Source: Stercorarius parasiticus
Lineage: Eukaryota; Chordata; Aves; Charadriiformes; Stercorariidae
NCBI GenBank assembly: GCA_013396915.1
Contig: VWZL01005000.1
Location: 330,062 to 394,061, forward strand
Direction of reading: 5' to 3'
Length of the DNA: 64,000 bases
The notes beneath the pieces were generated by a model, which saw only the letters and a program-made list of their open reading frames with translations, was not told the DNA's origin and ran no database searches. A program made the position numbers and the translations under genes. How positions within the stretch are numbered: the stretch's first letter is position 1; the number at the start of each line of letters is the position of its first letter. Shown here piece by piece: positions 53,941 through 64,000 of this stretch.

Positions 53941-56900
53941 AATAAATCTTTATATAAAAATACGTTATTTCTTTACATTTCAAATAAAAAAAGAGGTTCA
54001 ATCACTTGCTCAGCAAAAACACCTGAGTAACTTAGTGGAACTTAAGCTGAGGGTTAGAGCATGGAAGAATACACTTTTTGAATAACCCAAACTCATTACC
54101 ATCCCAGCTTGGTTAAAAAGCCTATTTATGTGTCTAATGTATACCTATGAAAGGCATATTCAGTGGTACTGAAGTTTGTTACTGCACTTGGTCTTGCTAA
54201 TGCCTTGTTATAATGTCTTATTGGATTTCTGCTCTGTTTCTGCATGTGTATAAGACACATTTCCTGGATAACCACAGAATGCACTAACATACTTTAACTT
54301 TTATACATCTCAAGAAAGAAAATGCTAGTGATAAACTGCTGTGTGAAAAAATAAAGTAGAAATGATAATTTTTAACTATACAATGTCATCCTACTTGTGT
54401 TGATCTACGATACATATGATAACTAAGGGAAGGTCTCGGAGAGGCTACTCGTGGTGGTCAGCAGGCACCTGAGTGTTTGCTTTGGTAGCGCAAATTTGCT
54501 CTGACTGTAAGTCAGCTCCAAACTGGAAGCCAGGTAATCACAGCTGTCTTTTTGCAGATGACTTGGCTCAAGATGAGTACTTTTCTTCTGTCTTCAAAGG
54601 GACTCATTTTTGTTGGGTCTACAGAATGGATTAATTTTTGACTATCTGCAAAGTGTTGCTGGGAAGCTATTATCACCACTTTAAAAGGAATGCTTTATCG
54701 CAGCTATTGACAATCAGCTTACAGTCTACGACTATACCTCTAACCGAATGTAGGAATCTACATTGAACATAGCTATATATACATTCCCCAAATCATCATC
54801 AATAGAAAGAGTGTTTATACCATTCAAAAATCTTAGCGTGACTAGTGCAGACAAATGTGTCTGTACTGCAGATATCCAAGATTATGTCACATGAATTCCA
54901 CCCCAAGACATTAAATATGGCTCAATTCATATTATTGCAAAGCAAACACTACTTGTTTGTGTTGTATCTTATAAATGGTGTAAGAAAAATTTTAGCTGTT
55001 ATTCATATGAAACAACACTTTGCCAATAAAATCACTTCTAACTAAATACCGCAACAGTCACATTAGATTATAGCTTTGTTCAGTTCTTTTTCTTTATCCT
55101 CCTTATTCACAACGGGTAATAGTCAAGGTCAAGTTTCCTATTAGTATGCTAAAACCCACTACTCTTCCTCAGGAGCTGGTCTGATAACTTACGTGTGTGA
55201 GAGTTGTAAATCTCTGGTACATTTAGAATTCGGCTTCTTGGTGTTAAGGAAGGCAGTACACAGCCTCAATTTTGCTTTGCTTTGCTTGTATGATTACAAG
55301 GGAGCTTTTTATTTCCCTTCTAGGTCAGAGAGCTGATATTGGCATATCTAAAATCCGTTTTCTGGTTAGAAAGTCTTTCTGATTTCATAATCTTTTGGGG
55401 AAATTTTCCAGATCCTCTCTGTTGGCAGCTTAGCCTTACTGTCAATTTGTCCTAAATATCTGAACTACTGGAACTCGGCATTCCCATGGAAGAGCAATCC
55501 ATGCTGAGGAGCTGATGTTCAACATATAGTTTGGATTTGACACCTATATGCTATGTCAAAAGCAGAGGTGGTCACGTAATGTAGTTAATATGACAGCTCT
55601 GCTCATCTATCCCGTCTTCGTTTCCATCTCATGCATCCAGCATGATTAGAAAGCTGTGAGGCATGAATCCTCACAGCTCTTTCCACCACTTCTTCCACAG
55701 TTTTTGCCCTGCAAAATCCTGAACAAATAGCAGCACAACGTGCCTCCCCACTTACAAATAGGCTTGCATACAAAGAAACCTATCACTTTTGAAGATCTTT
55801 TCATTAAAGATCAAAATATCCTGATTTGCCAATAAAAGCTTTCAGTCTTTCCAATTTAAACAGTGGTTTCTTTTTTCTATTCCATAATTCAAACTTTCAT
55901 TACAATCAAGCATCTTTAGCTCTTAAAGTTGAAGAAAGTCTTTGAAAAGGTAAGCTTAGTATAACTGCCTAGACATCCCTGCCTGTATGTGCAGAAAGCC
56001 TGGGGCAACAATATTTACCAGGAAGTATGTTTATTTAAGTGAGATATTATAAAATGATGAGCATGATACCTTTATTGTCAGTGTTGCTAACTGTTATTTT
56101 GTCTTGTAGATCATGTTAAAAAAAATTACTAATGTACAGATATGCACAAATTATTTTGAGTGGCATTTCATTTTTTTCCACAATTGAATAGACCTAGTTA
56201 TAGGGGAGGACCTCGTTATATCTATATATGACCACCACTTATTTATTGTGAGTAGCATCTCACTTTAAACTTCAAGTCAGGAGGACTGGCTTATTGGGCG
56301 AATCTTCGCCTGCACAGAAGGTAATATTCTCTTATGCACTTAAGGACATTTTCATCCAACTGCTCATTTACATTTGTCCATGTTTTTTTATTTACCTTCT
56401 TTAGATAAATAAGAGAAAAATTAAAGGAATGATCTTCAATTGAGGTTAACACAAATTTGATTAGGGAAGTTATGAAAGGTGGTTACTAAGCATATTTTTT
56501 ACTATATTGTTTACATCACATTATGCCTGCTCTTAAATTATTCATATAGCAAAAAGATGTCTGTTTGGTTAACATTCGAGCTCAAATTAAACTTTATTTT
56601 GTTAATCTTATAATTTACTTCTAGAGTAACTTTTGAGAGAATATAATTTTAAACCAAAGTCGTTCACTTCTCTTTCTGCAAAAAAAAAATCCTAAAATTA
56701 GTGACAGAGAGACATAAAACCACAACAAGACTACGAAAACAGCACCACCATAGTATACAAGATAACTGGCACTGTGTGAAATGATGGCTGTAAAAAAGCA
56801 ATACAATCTGTATTACCCAGGTACACAGTCTTATAAAAAAACCCAACATTTCAGACCCATAGACATGATCCCATTTGCTCTGTTTTGTAGGAAATTTACT

Positions 56901-57002
56901 ATAAAATGTCTAATATCTGCTGGAAGGCCAGCAGAGCAGATGATAAGCAATCCAGGAGGTCTCATGAGTGCATTGGTGTGATAAATTCGTGACATGGTTG
57001 AC
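53941..57002. other. AT-rich stretch, no gene seen
   Basis: No recognised repeat or gene. A perfect 10-bp stem with a 7-base loop lies at 55,652-55,678. An acceptor-like site near 54,556 leads into open frames of up to 27 codons that I do not recognise. Otherwise there are only short random open frames. Confidence 0.45.
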
Positions 57003-57424
57003 AGTTTTGTTGATGAAGGGACATGCTCTGCTGGACCTGATCCTTATAAACAAGGAAGAAATGGTTGGGGATGTTGGCTGTTGGCTGCGGTGGCCATGAG
57101 ATGGTGAAGTTCAGGATCCTGAGAGGAGGGATCAAGGCAAACAGCAGGATTCCAACCTTGGACTTAGGAGAGTGAACATTGACCTGTTTAGGGACCTGCT
57201 TGCCAGAATCCCATGGGAAACCATGCTGGAGAGAGGAGGGATCCAGAGGAGCTGATTGGTTTCAAATCTCACCTCCACCAGCCTTAAGAACGGTCTGTCC
57301 CAATGAGCAGGAAATCAAGCCATAGTGACAGGAGGTCTGCATGGATGATCAGGCAGCTCCTGATTAAAATCAGGCACAAAAAGGACACGTACAGGAGGAG
57401 GAAGCACAGTCAGGTGATCCAGGA
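57003..57424 (+). mobile_element. CR1 LINE internal ORF2 fragment
   Basis: Plus-strand piece of CR1 ORF2 covering the end of the endonuclease domain and the linker toward the RT. It corresponds to about 63,270-63,670 of the younger copy in this window. Landmarks are 'ctgctggacctgatcctta' (about 57,031), 'ccatgagatggtgaagttca' (about 57,094, the SDHE region), 'tgtttagggacctgcttgcc' (about 57,185), 'agaatcccatgggaaac' and 'gcatggatgatcaggcagct' (about 57,338). It has multiple indels and stops. It lacks both ends: the right end stops where a CR1 of opposite orientation begins. Confidence 0.82.
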
Positions 57425-57427
57425 GGA

Positions 57428-57598
57428 ACACAAAATCAAAGAATCACAGAACAGCTGAAATTGGAAGGCACCTCTGGATATCATTTAGTCCAACTGCCCA
57501 ATCCTATCCATGTCTATCTGGGTTTTGAATATCTCCAAGGATGGACGCTCCACAGCCTCTCTGGGCAGCCCATTGCAGTCTTCAGTCACCCTAAGTCA
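57428..57598 (-). mobile_element. CR1 LINE 3' end inserted against another CR1
   Basis: Minus-strand CR1 3' terminus. The plus strand begins with antisense octamers (about AAAATCAAAGAATCACAGAA at 57,430), then 'ctgaaattggaaggcacctc' and 'gatggacgctccacagcctc' (about 57,541), and fades at about 57,598. Only about 170 bases remain, so it is strongly 5'-truncated. Its 3' end directly abuts the broken end of the plus-strand CR1. Confidence 0.88.
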
Positions 57599-57654
57599 AT
57601 CACCATGGTCAGATAGCTATACTGTATGGTCAAATATTTTTAAATGTTGTATTT

Positions 57655-57660
57655 AATAAA
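57655..57660 (+). promoter_or_regulatory. Possible polyadenylation signal AATAAA before an A-rich tract
   Basis: AATAAA is followed after 11 bases by an A-rich run starting at 57,672, the normal spacing between a cleavage signal and a poly(A) tail. It could mark the 3' end of a retrocopied transcript whose tail expanded into the adjoining microsatellite. AATAAA is common in AT-rich DNA, so chance is a serious alternative. Confidence 0.3.
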
Positions 57661-57671
57661 GCCCTATTATT

Positions 57672-57801
57672 AAAAAAAGAAAAAAAGAAAAAGAAAAAGA
57701 AAAAGAAAAAGAAAAAGAAAAAGAAAAAGAAAAAGAAAAAGAAAAAGAAAAAGAAAAAGAAAAAGAAAAAGAAAAAGAAAAAGAAAAAGAAAAAAGAAAG
57801 G
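57672..57801. repeat. (AAAAAG)n microsatellite, pure purine tract
   Basis: About 130 bases made only of A and G on the plus strand. It starts with slightly irregular A-runs and settles into about 17-18 near-perfect AAAAAG units before an irregular end near 57,800. The tract is a homopurine mirror-like repeat, the class able to form triplex (H-DNA) structures and prone to length change. The poly-Phe open frame on the minus strand is an artefact. Confidence 0.97.
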
Positions 57802-60764
57802 AGTATGCTTTTGCTGATAGCCATAGATACCTTTTTTCACACCTACATTTCCAGGAATAAAAAAGCAGTGCCTAATTTCTGTGTATAGAAAATGGTGAGC
57901 AGTAGGTGTCTTTAAAGGCCTCTAGGGGGAGTTTCTGTCTGCCTAGTTTTAGGTGCTTAAATTACGCAAACTGATGCCTTCTCAGAGTGTGTCAGCCATT
58001 ACTGTTGTAAAATACAAGAGATGAACTTATGTATAAGAATGCAGAGAGGAAACAAATCTGGGAAGTGGCAACTTACTTCCCTTCCAACAGTGATTTCTTT
58101 AAAAGAATATGAGTATTGTATGAGTTCAATAATGGGTTTCACTGAATAAATCAGTTTGTTCTTTCCATCCCACAAAAATATCTATAAACCAAAAAGACTA
58201 CGATTTTTTTACTTAACACAATCCCATGCATCTACTTAGGTGCATGGCTGAGCTAGTCCTCTTCTTTAACAATCTTGACATGTGATGATCTAATCTTTTG
58301 CTTGAAAGGTGAATAGCTGTAAGGGCCACTTCGACTGTTATTATTCTGGTAAAAACTGAACTCCATCGATGCCAATTTGTTGTTACCTCACAAAAATCAC
58401 CAGTGTATGTTCATGCACCTGTCAAAGAACTGATTCCTCTTCAGTCCACTCTTCGAGTATGTATCCCCAGACATAACCTCTCGTGCCTTAAAGGCATGGT
58501 AAGAAAGGTAAGAAAACACCCTGCCCTTTCACTGGGCTGCAGGTCTCAATGCCCTGGGCTTTCATGATGCTTATCCAGCCTTTCTGGCTAGACTTAGAAA
58601 CATTTGCCTCCCGGAGTCCAGGCCTATCATCAGTTATGAATATAGTAACTGGACAACATTCTTAAATTGAATTATAATTTATTTTAATGGTAGCAATAAA
58701 ACTGAGTGTAGAAGTGCTTTAATCTGAATAAACCACTATAACGTGAGCTAATCCCAACAGTCATGAGGTGGTTTTCTACATCCTCACCTCTGTTTCCTTC
58801 CATCAGTCTGTACAGCTTCTCAGCAGCAGCCTTTTCACCCCTTGGGAACAGTCTCTATCGAACTATTAAATGCCACGCTGTTGTGCTGTTTCCCCACAAG
58901 AGTAAAATAAGCTTGGAAATTTAGCTGTGTGTGATGGTAGGATCTCGTCTGAAAATAACACTGTCTTCACATTTTAATCGCCCTGAAACTTTTATAAAAA
59001 AATTGTTTCTTGTGGTTTATTTTCCCCTTTCTTATTCTTCCAGCCCTCTACTGTTATCCTTAAATAATACATTCATACAATGAATATCCAAGTGATTTTG
59101 TCACATATGGTACAAAAATGTTTTTACAGAGCAGTGCCACACTCTCTCAGTTCATAAATTCGAGTGTGCATCTAACTTTGAGAAAAATACTGTTGTAATG
59201 AGGCATCTCGTGTAGACATAAGCTAATCATCTTCACTCCTTTTGATATCTATGGAGAGAGATGACTATTTAATCCTTCCTATTTTAGACACTTGGATGGG
59301 ATGAGTTGCTTTCAGGAAGGTCCTAACACTTTATGTTGACTGTATAGTGATTTTAGACCCTTAAATTAGATACCTGACTTTTAAGTGTCTAATGGGTACT
59401 AATGAATTACATCTCAGTGGAGCTAATGGAGAAGCCTGTGCTTGAAGGTTGCTGAATATTTTGTCCTTATGCTACTTCTCTTTCCCCTGGCCTGGTATGA
59501 AATGACTGAATGTTTATGGCTTCCCTTTGCACGCGGAGTACACAGCGCAAATAATGTTACTGCTTCACTAAGGCACCACCAAAATTTGAAATGTTAAATG
59601 TAGTGCAAAAACTAATATTAGATACAGCCCTGCTTTATTAGTTTTGACAAGTGATTCTTATCACTTGAACTTTCTGTCTGCTGTGCTTAGAAAATAGATC
59701 CATTTTTCCTTTAAAGGTTATCATACCCCAAATTCAAGCAGTTTATGGTGACCTTTTCTAATCAGTATGCTAGTTGCATTAAAAATGGCCTTTGACTAAA
59801 GGTATTACATGCTTCTGCTTGCATGTTGGAAAATTTGTACTTTGTTAGATATGTTATTATTCCCCATTTTTGCCACCAGTCTTTAATCTATTCATTACAT
59901 ATTAAAAGCCACTAACCACATGGATTGTTAGAATCTATGCGGTGGAAATTATGTTCCTCCATTCCTGCCTAAGGTAAGAAATGATCTCTGATTGCCATAG
60001 CTTTACAGTTTTGTCCTCAGTAGCAAACCATCTTGAAAGAATGATTCAGTCACAAGCCAAATAAGGAGCACGGAAATGAATCAGTTTTAATTTGTATTTG
60101 AAAATTCAGCATGTTTACTCAGTGATACAAGTTGTGCGTTCATTAATTTGTGTCCATACTGTTTTCTTTTTCTTCTTCTTCTTCTTCTTCTTCTTCTGTA
60201 AGTACACACCCACAGACTCACATGTTCATATATTCACAAAATAGGCAGTAAGAGCTTGCCGTATGCATATATACCGATTAAGGTTACAGCCACAAAATTA
60301 ATTTTCTTTTCTCCTTGTTGCTACAAAATAGCACTGATTCTAACAATGGAAATAATACTAAGTGGAAGTTCGTTGCGTTGCCTCTTTCAAAATCTAAGTT
60401 GCTGCGTATAGCCTGTATTTTAATGTTAAGCAAAAAATTTGTGAATTCATATTCTATTTTTTTCTAAATCCTCAGATGTCTAGTTTCCTTCAGATGTGCA
60501 GGAACCTCCATGTGTTGCAAAGCTGATTTTTCATGTCCGACAATTAATGCCACATACACATATATGCATAATAAATAACATAACAAGAATAATTTACTTT
60601 TGTGCTGGGTTTGTTTTCTTCTCAGTTATATTTGTTTAAGTTGGAGAAAAACTATGTGTGAGCAAATTTACAGATTGTTATGAACAGGCATAAAAACTTT
60701 GCTTGACAGGTTACTTACATCAGCTTATTGTCTCACTTTGACATGATTTTAGTGACAAAGAAGC
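57802..60764. other. AT-rich stretch, one TTC microsatellite
   Basis: No gene was seen. Words such as 'ttttaggtgcttaaatta' (about 57,945) and 'ttttaagtgtctaatgggta' (about 59,380) recall old unclassified amniote repeats, but I cannot name a family. A (TTC)n run lies at about 60,169-60,197. Confidence 0.4.
60163..60197. repeat. (TTC)n microsatellite
   Basis: About nine perfect TTC/CTT units follow a short T-rich lead. It is a pure pyrimidine run on the plus strand. No coding context is visible. Confidence 0.95.
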
Positions 60765-60815
60765 AATTTTACTTACAGGTAAATTTTACTTACAGGTAAA
60801 TTTTACTTACAGGTA
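60765..60815. repeat. Exact 3-copy 17-bp tandem repeat
   Basis: The unit AATTTTACTTACAGGTA occurs three times without mismatch (60,765-60,781, 60,782-60,798 and 60,799-60,815). Each unit contains a TTACTTACAG acceptor-like string running into GTA(A), and on the minus strand a GTAAGT donor-like string. The perfect identity suggests a recent expansion. Confidence 0.97.
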
Positions 60816-62839
60816 CTACCAATTTTCTGATGGAAACCAATGCTGACATGTTGCATTGAAGTTTGGGTTCAATGGAGAAGTGCATTGCAATAGATAATTT
60901 ATTCCCGATAGTGTCACTCGACATAGACAGTAGATAGATAACACTTTTGCTCTGGACTGCCAACAAAACAAGCTGAGACTGTGTGAGTGCACTCGGTATG
61001 TGTTCATAAGATATATGTGAAGACACAAATTTGGGGCTGGGGGGAGGAGAAAGGCAAAAAAAAAAATATCATATCTTCAGGGGAATTTTCAGGTTATTCA
61101 GAGAAGTTTTATTACGCATCTGTAGCTGGACTTGTCTGTCAGTCAGACTACCTAACAGATTAAAACTGCATCCCCTAAGTGCAATGTCTTCCTAAAACTG
61201 AATCTGTTAAAAGGGATAAGAATAGCAAAGCTGAAATAATCTGGTTGATGTATTTTTATGTATTCCTGTATATTAACCTTCTTTTCTTAAGGAGGTTATT
61301 ATTTGGAATGCAAAGTGTGTTAGAAGACAGAGATGGTTTTTCAGCCTATTTATCAGTTCAGGTGCAGTATATCAATAAAGCAGCAGAAAAAGTGCAGCCA
61401 CTAAAGAAATGATTTATTGATACTTTAGGCTTGTTAAAACAGGTTACTGTCAATGCAATTAACTTCTGGATCAAATCAGTCCACTGCAAAGTGAAAGCTG
61501 ACAGAACGGCTTTAAAACCACATCCCAAAGAAAATGAGAGCATCAATGAGTGTTCAACCTCAGAGGAGGAACCAGCTAGCGATACAAGGCTGAGCCTCTT
61601 TCAGTAAAAAATGGTTTATTTTGAAAGAAATTATTCAAGTAATGGGCCACTGAACAGCAGACTGATCAAATAATTTTAGAGCTGTATAGAGAAAAGGAAC
61701 ACAGGATAACAAGACAGCATGTAGAAATTAGAAATTAGACAAAGTTGAAAGTAACAGTACTGCATAATCAGCAAATGGCCAGGTTACAGGAGGTCAGCTT
61801 CACTTGAGAAATATTAGATGCTAATTACATTGATTGGATGCAATTCTGCTAGGAAAGTGAATAAATTCTTCATAATTTACTCAATTATGTAATGCCATTA
61901 TAAATTAGCAAAGAGGTTTGTTAAGATGTTCAGACTGCTTTTAAAGTGAAAGTTAAAGTGTGTGTAAACCAAGGGAGGTTAAAATTAACACCAAGAAAAT
62001 TTAGAACTGTGAAAATGTGCTGTAAAGGAAAGGCAGATAATAAAAAAAAAAAAAAATATCTTACATTTCAGACAGCCATTTAAATAAATTTCCATGTGTA
62101 AAACAGCATTTCAAATATTCAAAAGCAACTTTTCTGTTTCAACATTTCATCATGATAATGTAACAGCAATTGCTTTCAGTTATATATATCTTCTACTTGG
62201 TAAGTCACTGCTCTTCATGTACGTGGTGGTCCACAGAATTCCAGTCATTTTCACTTATCATCTGTCATTTAATGCCCACTGACAGTGGCAGCTGCCCTGC
62301 AGGGCTCCAGGCTGTGGCAGCAGTTGTCTAAAAAGAGCTTTACAAAACTGTGAAGTAGAGTCTCCACCTGAAGTGAGAACACAGGAACAGGAGAAAGGAT
62401 CCTGAATGAACTTCTGCCATCCCTACAACAGGAGGTACAGTGGAGTCTGGAGCTACAGCCTGCAGGGCTGTATTTCCTCTGGTAACAGTAGCCCTAAAAA
62501 ATATTAGCTTGTGCTAGACAGTTGGATCACTGGACCCCACATGTCTCCTGAATCAGGGTGGCCTAAAGATGGTGTAAAGAAATATTTCATACCCTCAAAC
62601 CTTTAAAATTCATCTGCTATGGTGCTTCCCAAGAGTTACACCTCACACATTTGGAAGGATCCTTTGTAGGCAGGGAATTATGAATAGTGAAATGGCAAGA
62701 GGAAATGAAAATTGCAACATTTTTATAACTTCTCACATGTCTTAAAGAACTGCTAAAATTTCTTTCTTCCCCTGCCCCGGAAAGGAGAAACATAAGAAAG
62801 AGAAAAGGGAAATCAGGTTTTAACAGAAAACTTTGGAGT
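60816..62839. other. AT-rich stretch, no gene seen
   Basis: No recognised repeat or gene. A-rich runs lie at about 61,058-61,068 and 62,041-62,055. A somewhat GC-richer segment at 62,280-62,560 has no identifiable family. Confidence 0.45.
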
Positions 62840-63973
62840 AAAATGAATTTGGTGGGATGATTGATTCCCATGACTGGAATATAGGGATAGACGGATACAA
62901 GCTCTTTAGGAAGGACAGGCAGGGTAGGAGGGGAGGAGGTGTTGCCCTCTACATCAGTGACCAGCTAGAATTGATGGAGCTCTGCATGGGGAAGGACGAG
63001 GAGATGGTTGAGAGTGTATGGGTTAAGATTAAAGGGAAGACAGGGGAAGGTGATGTTACAGTAGGGGTCTGCTACAGGCCACTTGACCAGCAGAACCAAG
63101 CAGATGAGGCCCTCCATAGGCAGATAGAAGTGGCTTCACGTTCACAGGCCCTGGTCCTTGTGGGGGATTTCAACCACCCTGACATCTGCTGGAGGAACAA
63201 CACAACAAGGCACCAGCAATCCAGGATGTTTCTGGAATGCATTGATGACAACTTCCTCCTCCAAATGGTAGAGGAACCAACAAGAAATGGTGCTATGCTG
63301 GACCTCATTCTCACCAACAGGGAAGGGCTGGTGACCAATGTGAGGCTCAGGGATAACCTTGGCTGCAGTGACCATGAAGCGATAGGATTTAAGACCCTCA
63401 GGGCAACTAGGAGGATATATTCCAAGCTTATGACCCTGGACTTTAGGCATGCAGACTTTGCTTCAAGGATCTGCTGGCCAAAGTGCCGTGGGACAAAGCT
63501 CTAGAGGGAAGGGGGGCCCAGGACAGCTGGTCAGTATTCAAGGATCACCTTCTCCGTGTCCAGGAGCAAAGTATACCAACAAAGAGGAAGGCAGGAAAGA
63601 ATGCTAGGAGACCTGCCTGGATGAACAGGGAGCTCCTGGACACACTGTCACACAAAAATAAACTTTATAAGGAGTAGAATAAAGGACAGCTAGAATGGGG
63701 GGCATATAAGGAAGCTGTCCAAACAGCAAAAGACCTGGTGAGAAAAGCTAAAGCTCAGTTAGAATTAAATTTAGCCAAGGAGATCAAGGGAAACAGCAAA
63801 AATTTCTATAGGTACATTAATGGTAAGAAGAAGACTAGGGAGGGTGTGGGTCCCCTCAGAAAGGAAACAGGGGAGCTGGTGACAAATGATATGGAGAAGG
63901 CCAAGGTTCTCAACGACTTCTTTTCCTCAGTCTTCACTGGCAAGGGCTCCAGCCACGCTCCCGGAGTCACAGA
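62840..63973 (+). mobile_element. CR1 LINE, endonuclease half of ORF2, cut short by a second CR1
   Basis: Plus-strand CR1 covering most of the ORF2 endonuclease domain and the linker up to the start of the RT (the region encoding 'FFSSVFTGKG' near 63,920). It has no 3' end because a minus-strand CR1 begins at about 63,966-63,974. Only a few lesions interrupt about 1.1 kb of coding sequence, so it is among the younger copies. The 5' limit is near 62,840, where sequence resembling the conserved 'TWWD' codons starts but is disturbed by an apparent small duplication (GATGATTGAT). Confidence 0.93.
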
Positions 63974-63974
63974 A
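62857..63974 (+). pseudogene. CR1 ORF2 endonuclease-linker fragment, frameshifted
   Basis: Encodes the apurinic-endonuclease-like domain with which CR1 nicks its target. The first open segment (215 codons) shows RRGGGVALYI at residues 24-33, VGVCYRP at 69-75, GDFNHPD at 103-109 (active-site GDFN), LDLILTN at 148-154 and SDHE at 171-174, which carries the catalytic His. The N-terminal catalytic Glu region is lost by truncation. The frame shifts at about 63,460, where one base appears missing in the codons after 'HADF'. It then reads on as 'VPWDKALEGRGAQDSW' to a premature TAG at 63,675-63,677, and continues open beyond it into the RT lead-in. It is not functional. Confidence 0.9.
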
Positions 63975-64000
63975 TAAAATGGCAGGGGTTGGAAAGAACT
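63966..64000 (-). mobile_element. CR1 LINE 3' terminus, runs off the window
   Basis: The plus strand reads GTCACAGAATAAAATGGCAG and then 'gggttggaaagaact', which is the antisense of a CR1 terminal octamer plus the first 3' UTR bases. The element lies on the minus strand and continues beyond 64,000. Its terminus directly adjoins the broken plus-strand CR1. Confidence 0.8.

Noticed and set aside
57003..57598. Twin-priming (5' inversion) as an explanation for the opposed CR1 pieces
   Set aside because: In twin priming the inverted segment lies 5' of the intact 3' end; here it lies beyond the 3' terminus.
57630..57824. Minus-strand 64-codon frame that is mostly Phe
   Set aside because: It is simply the translation of the (AAAAAG)n microsatellite.
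63072..63450. Two minus-strand open frames of over 100 codons
   Set aside because: They are antisense to the CR1 endonuclease frame, which shows the real motifs.
1..64000. CRISPR arrays, operons, rRNA or tRNA genes, full endogenous retroviruses
   Set aside because: No regularly spaced direct repeats, cloverleaf sequences, retroviral genes or paired LTRs were seen.

Overview
The window looks like AT-rich, gene-poor vertebrate DNA, most likely from a bird. The main evidence is its interspersed repeats. Nearly all recognisable ones are CR1 LINEs, several ending in the diagnostic 8-bp 3' repeats (ATTCTATG/ATTCTGTG) instead of poly(A). I see no Alu/B1-type SINEs, no L1 and no bacterial-style genes. 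Crocodilians and turtles also carry CR1, so bird is an inference. No complete cellular protein-coding gene, tRNA, rRNA or CRISPR array could be supported.

Layout: 1-5.1 kb is unique AT-rich sequence. Younger CR1 copies lie at 5.13-5.61 kb (minus), 8.88-9.16 kb (plus), 13.80-14.79 kb (plus, with part of the reverse transcriptase and a single N at an internal junction) and 18.59-19.05 kb (minus). Further copies lie at 57.00-57.42 kb (plus) abutting 57.43-57.60 kb (minus), and at 62.84-63.97 kb (plus, endonuclease half of ORF2) abutting a minus-strand copy that leaves the window at 64,000. Older, more diverged CR1/L3-like remnants are at about 13.16-13.30, 21.32-21.60 and 26.40-26.58 kb. From 26.6 to 57.0 kb there is about 30 kb with no confidently recognised repeat. 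It contains a few candidate splice-bounded open segments, the best at 31,897-32,034, plus short hairpins and a 15-bp tandem duplication.

The most distinctive non-CR1 structures are a ~130-bp pure-purine (AAAAAG)n tract preceded by an AATAAA signal (57.66-57.80 kb), an exact three-copy 17-bp tandem repeat (60,765-60,815) and a 22-bp-stem hairpin (53,888-53,940).

Nothing here forms a working pathway. The CR1 copies are 5'-truncated, frameshifted or lack catalytic residues, so they are fossils. The possible exons are hypotheses only: in 64 kb of AT-rich DNA many short open frames between splice-like sites arise by chance.
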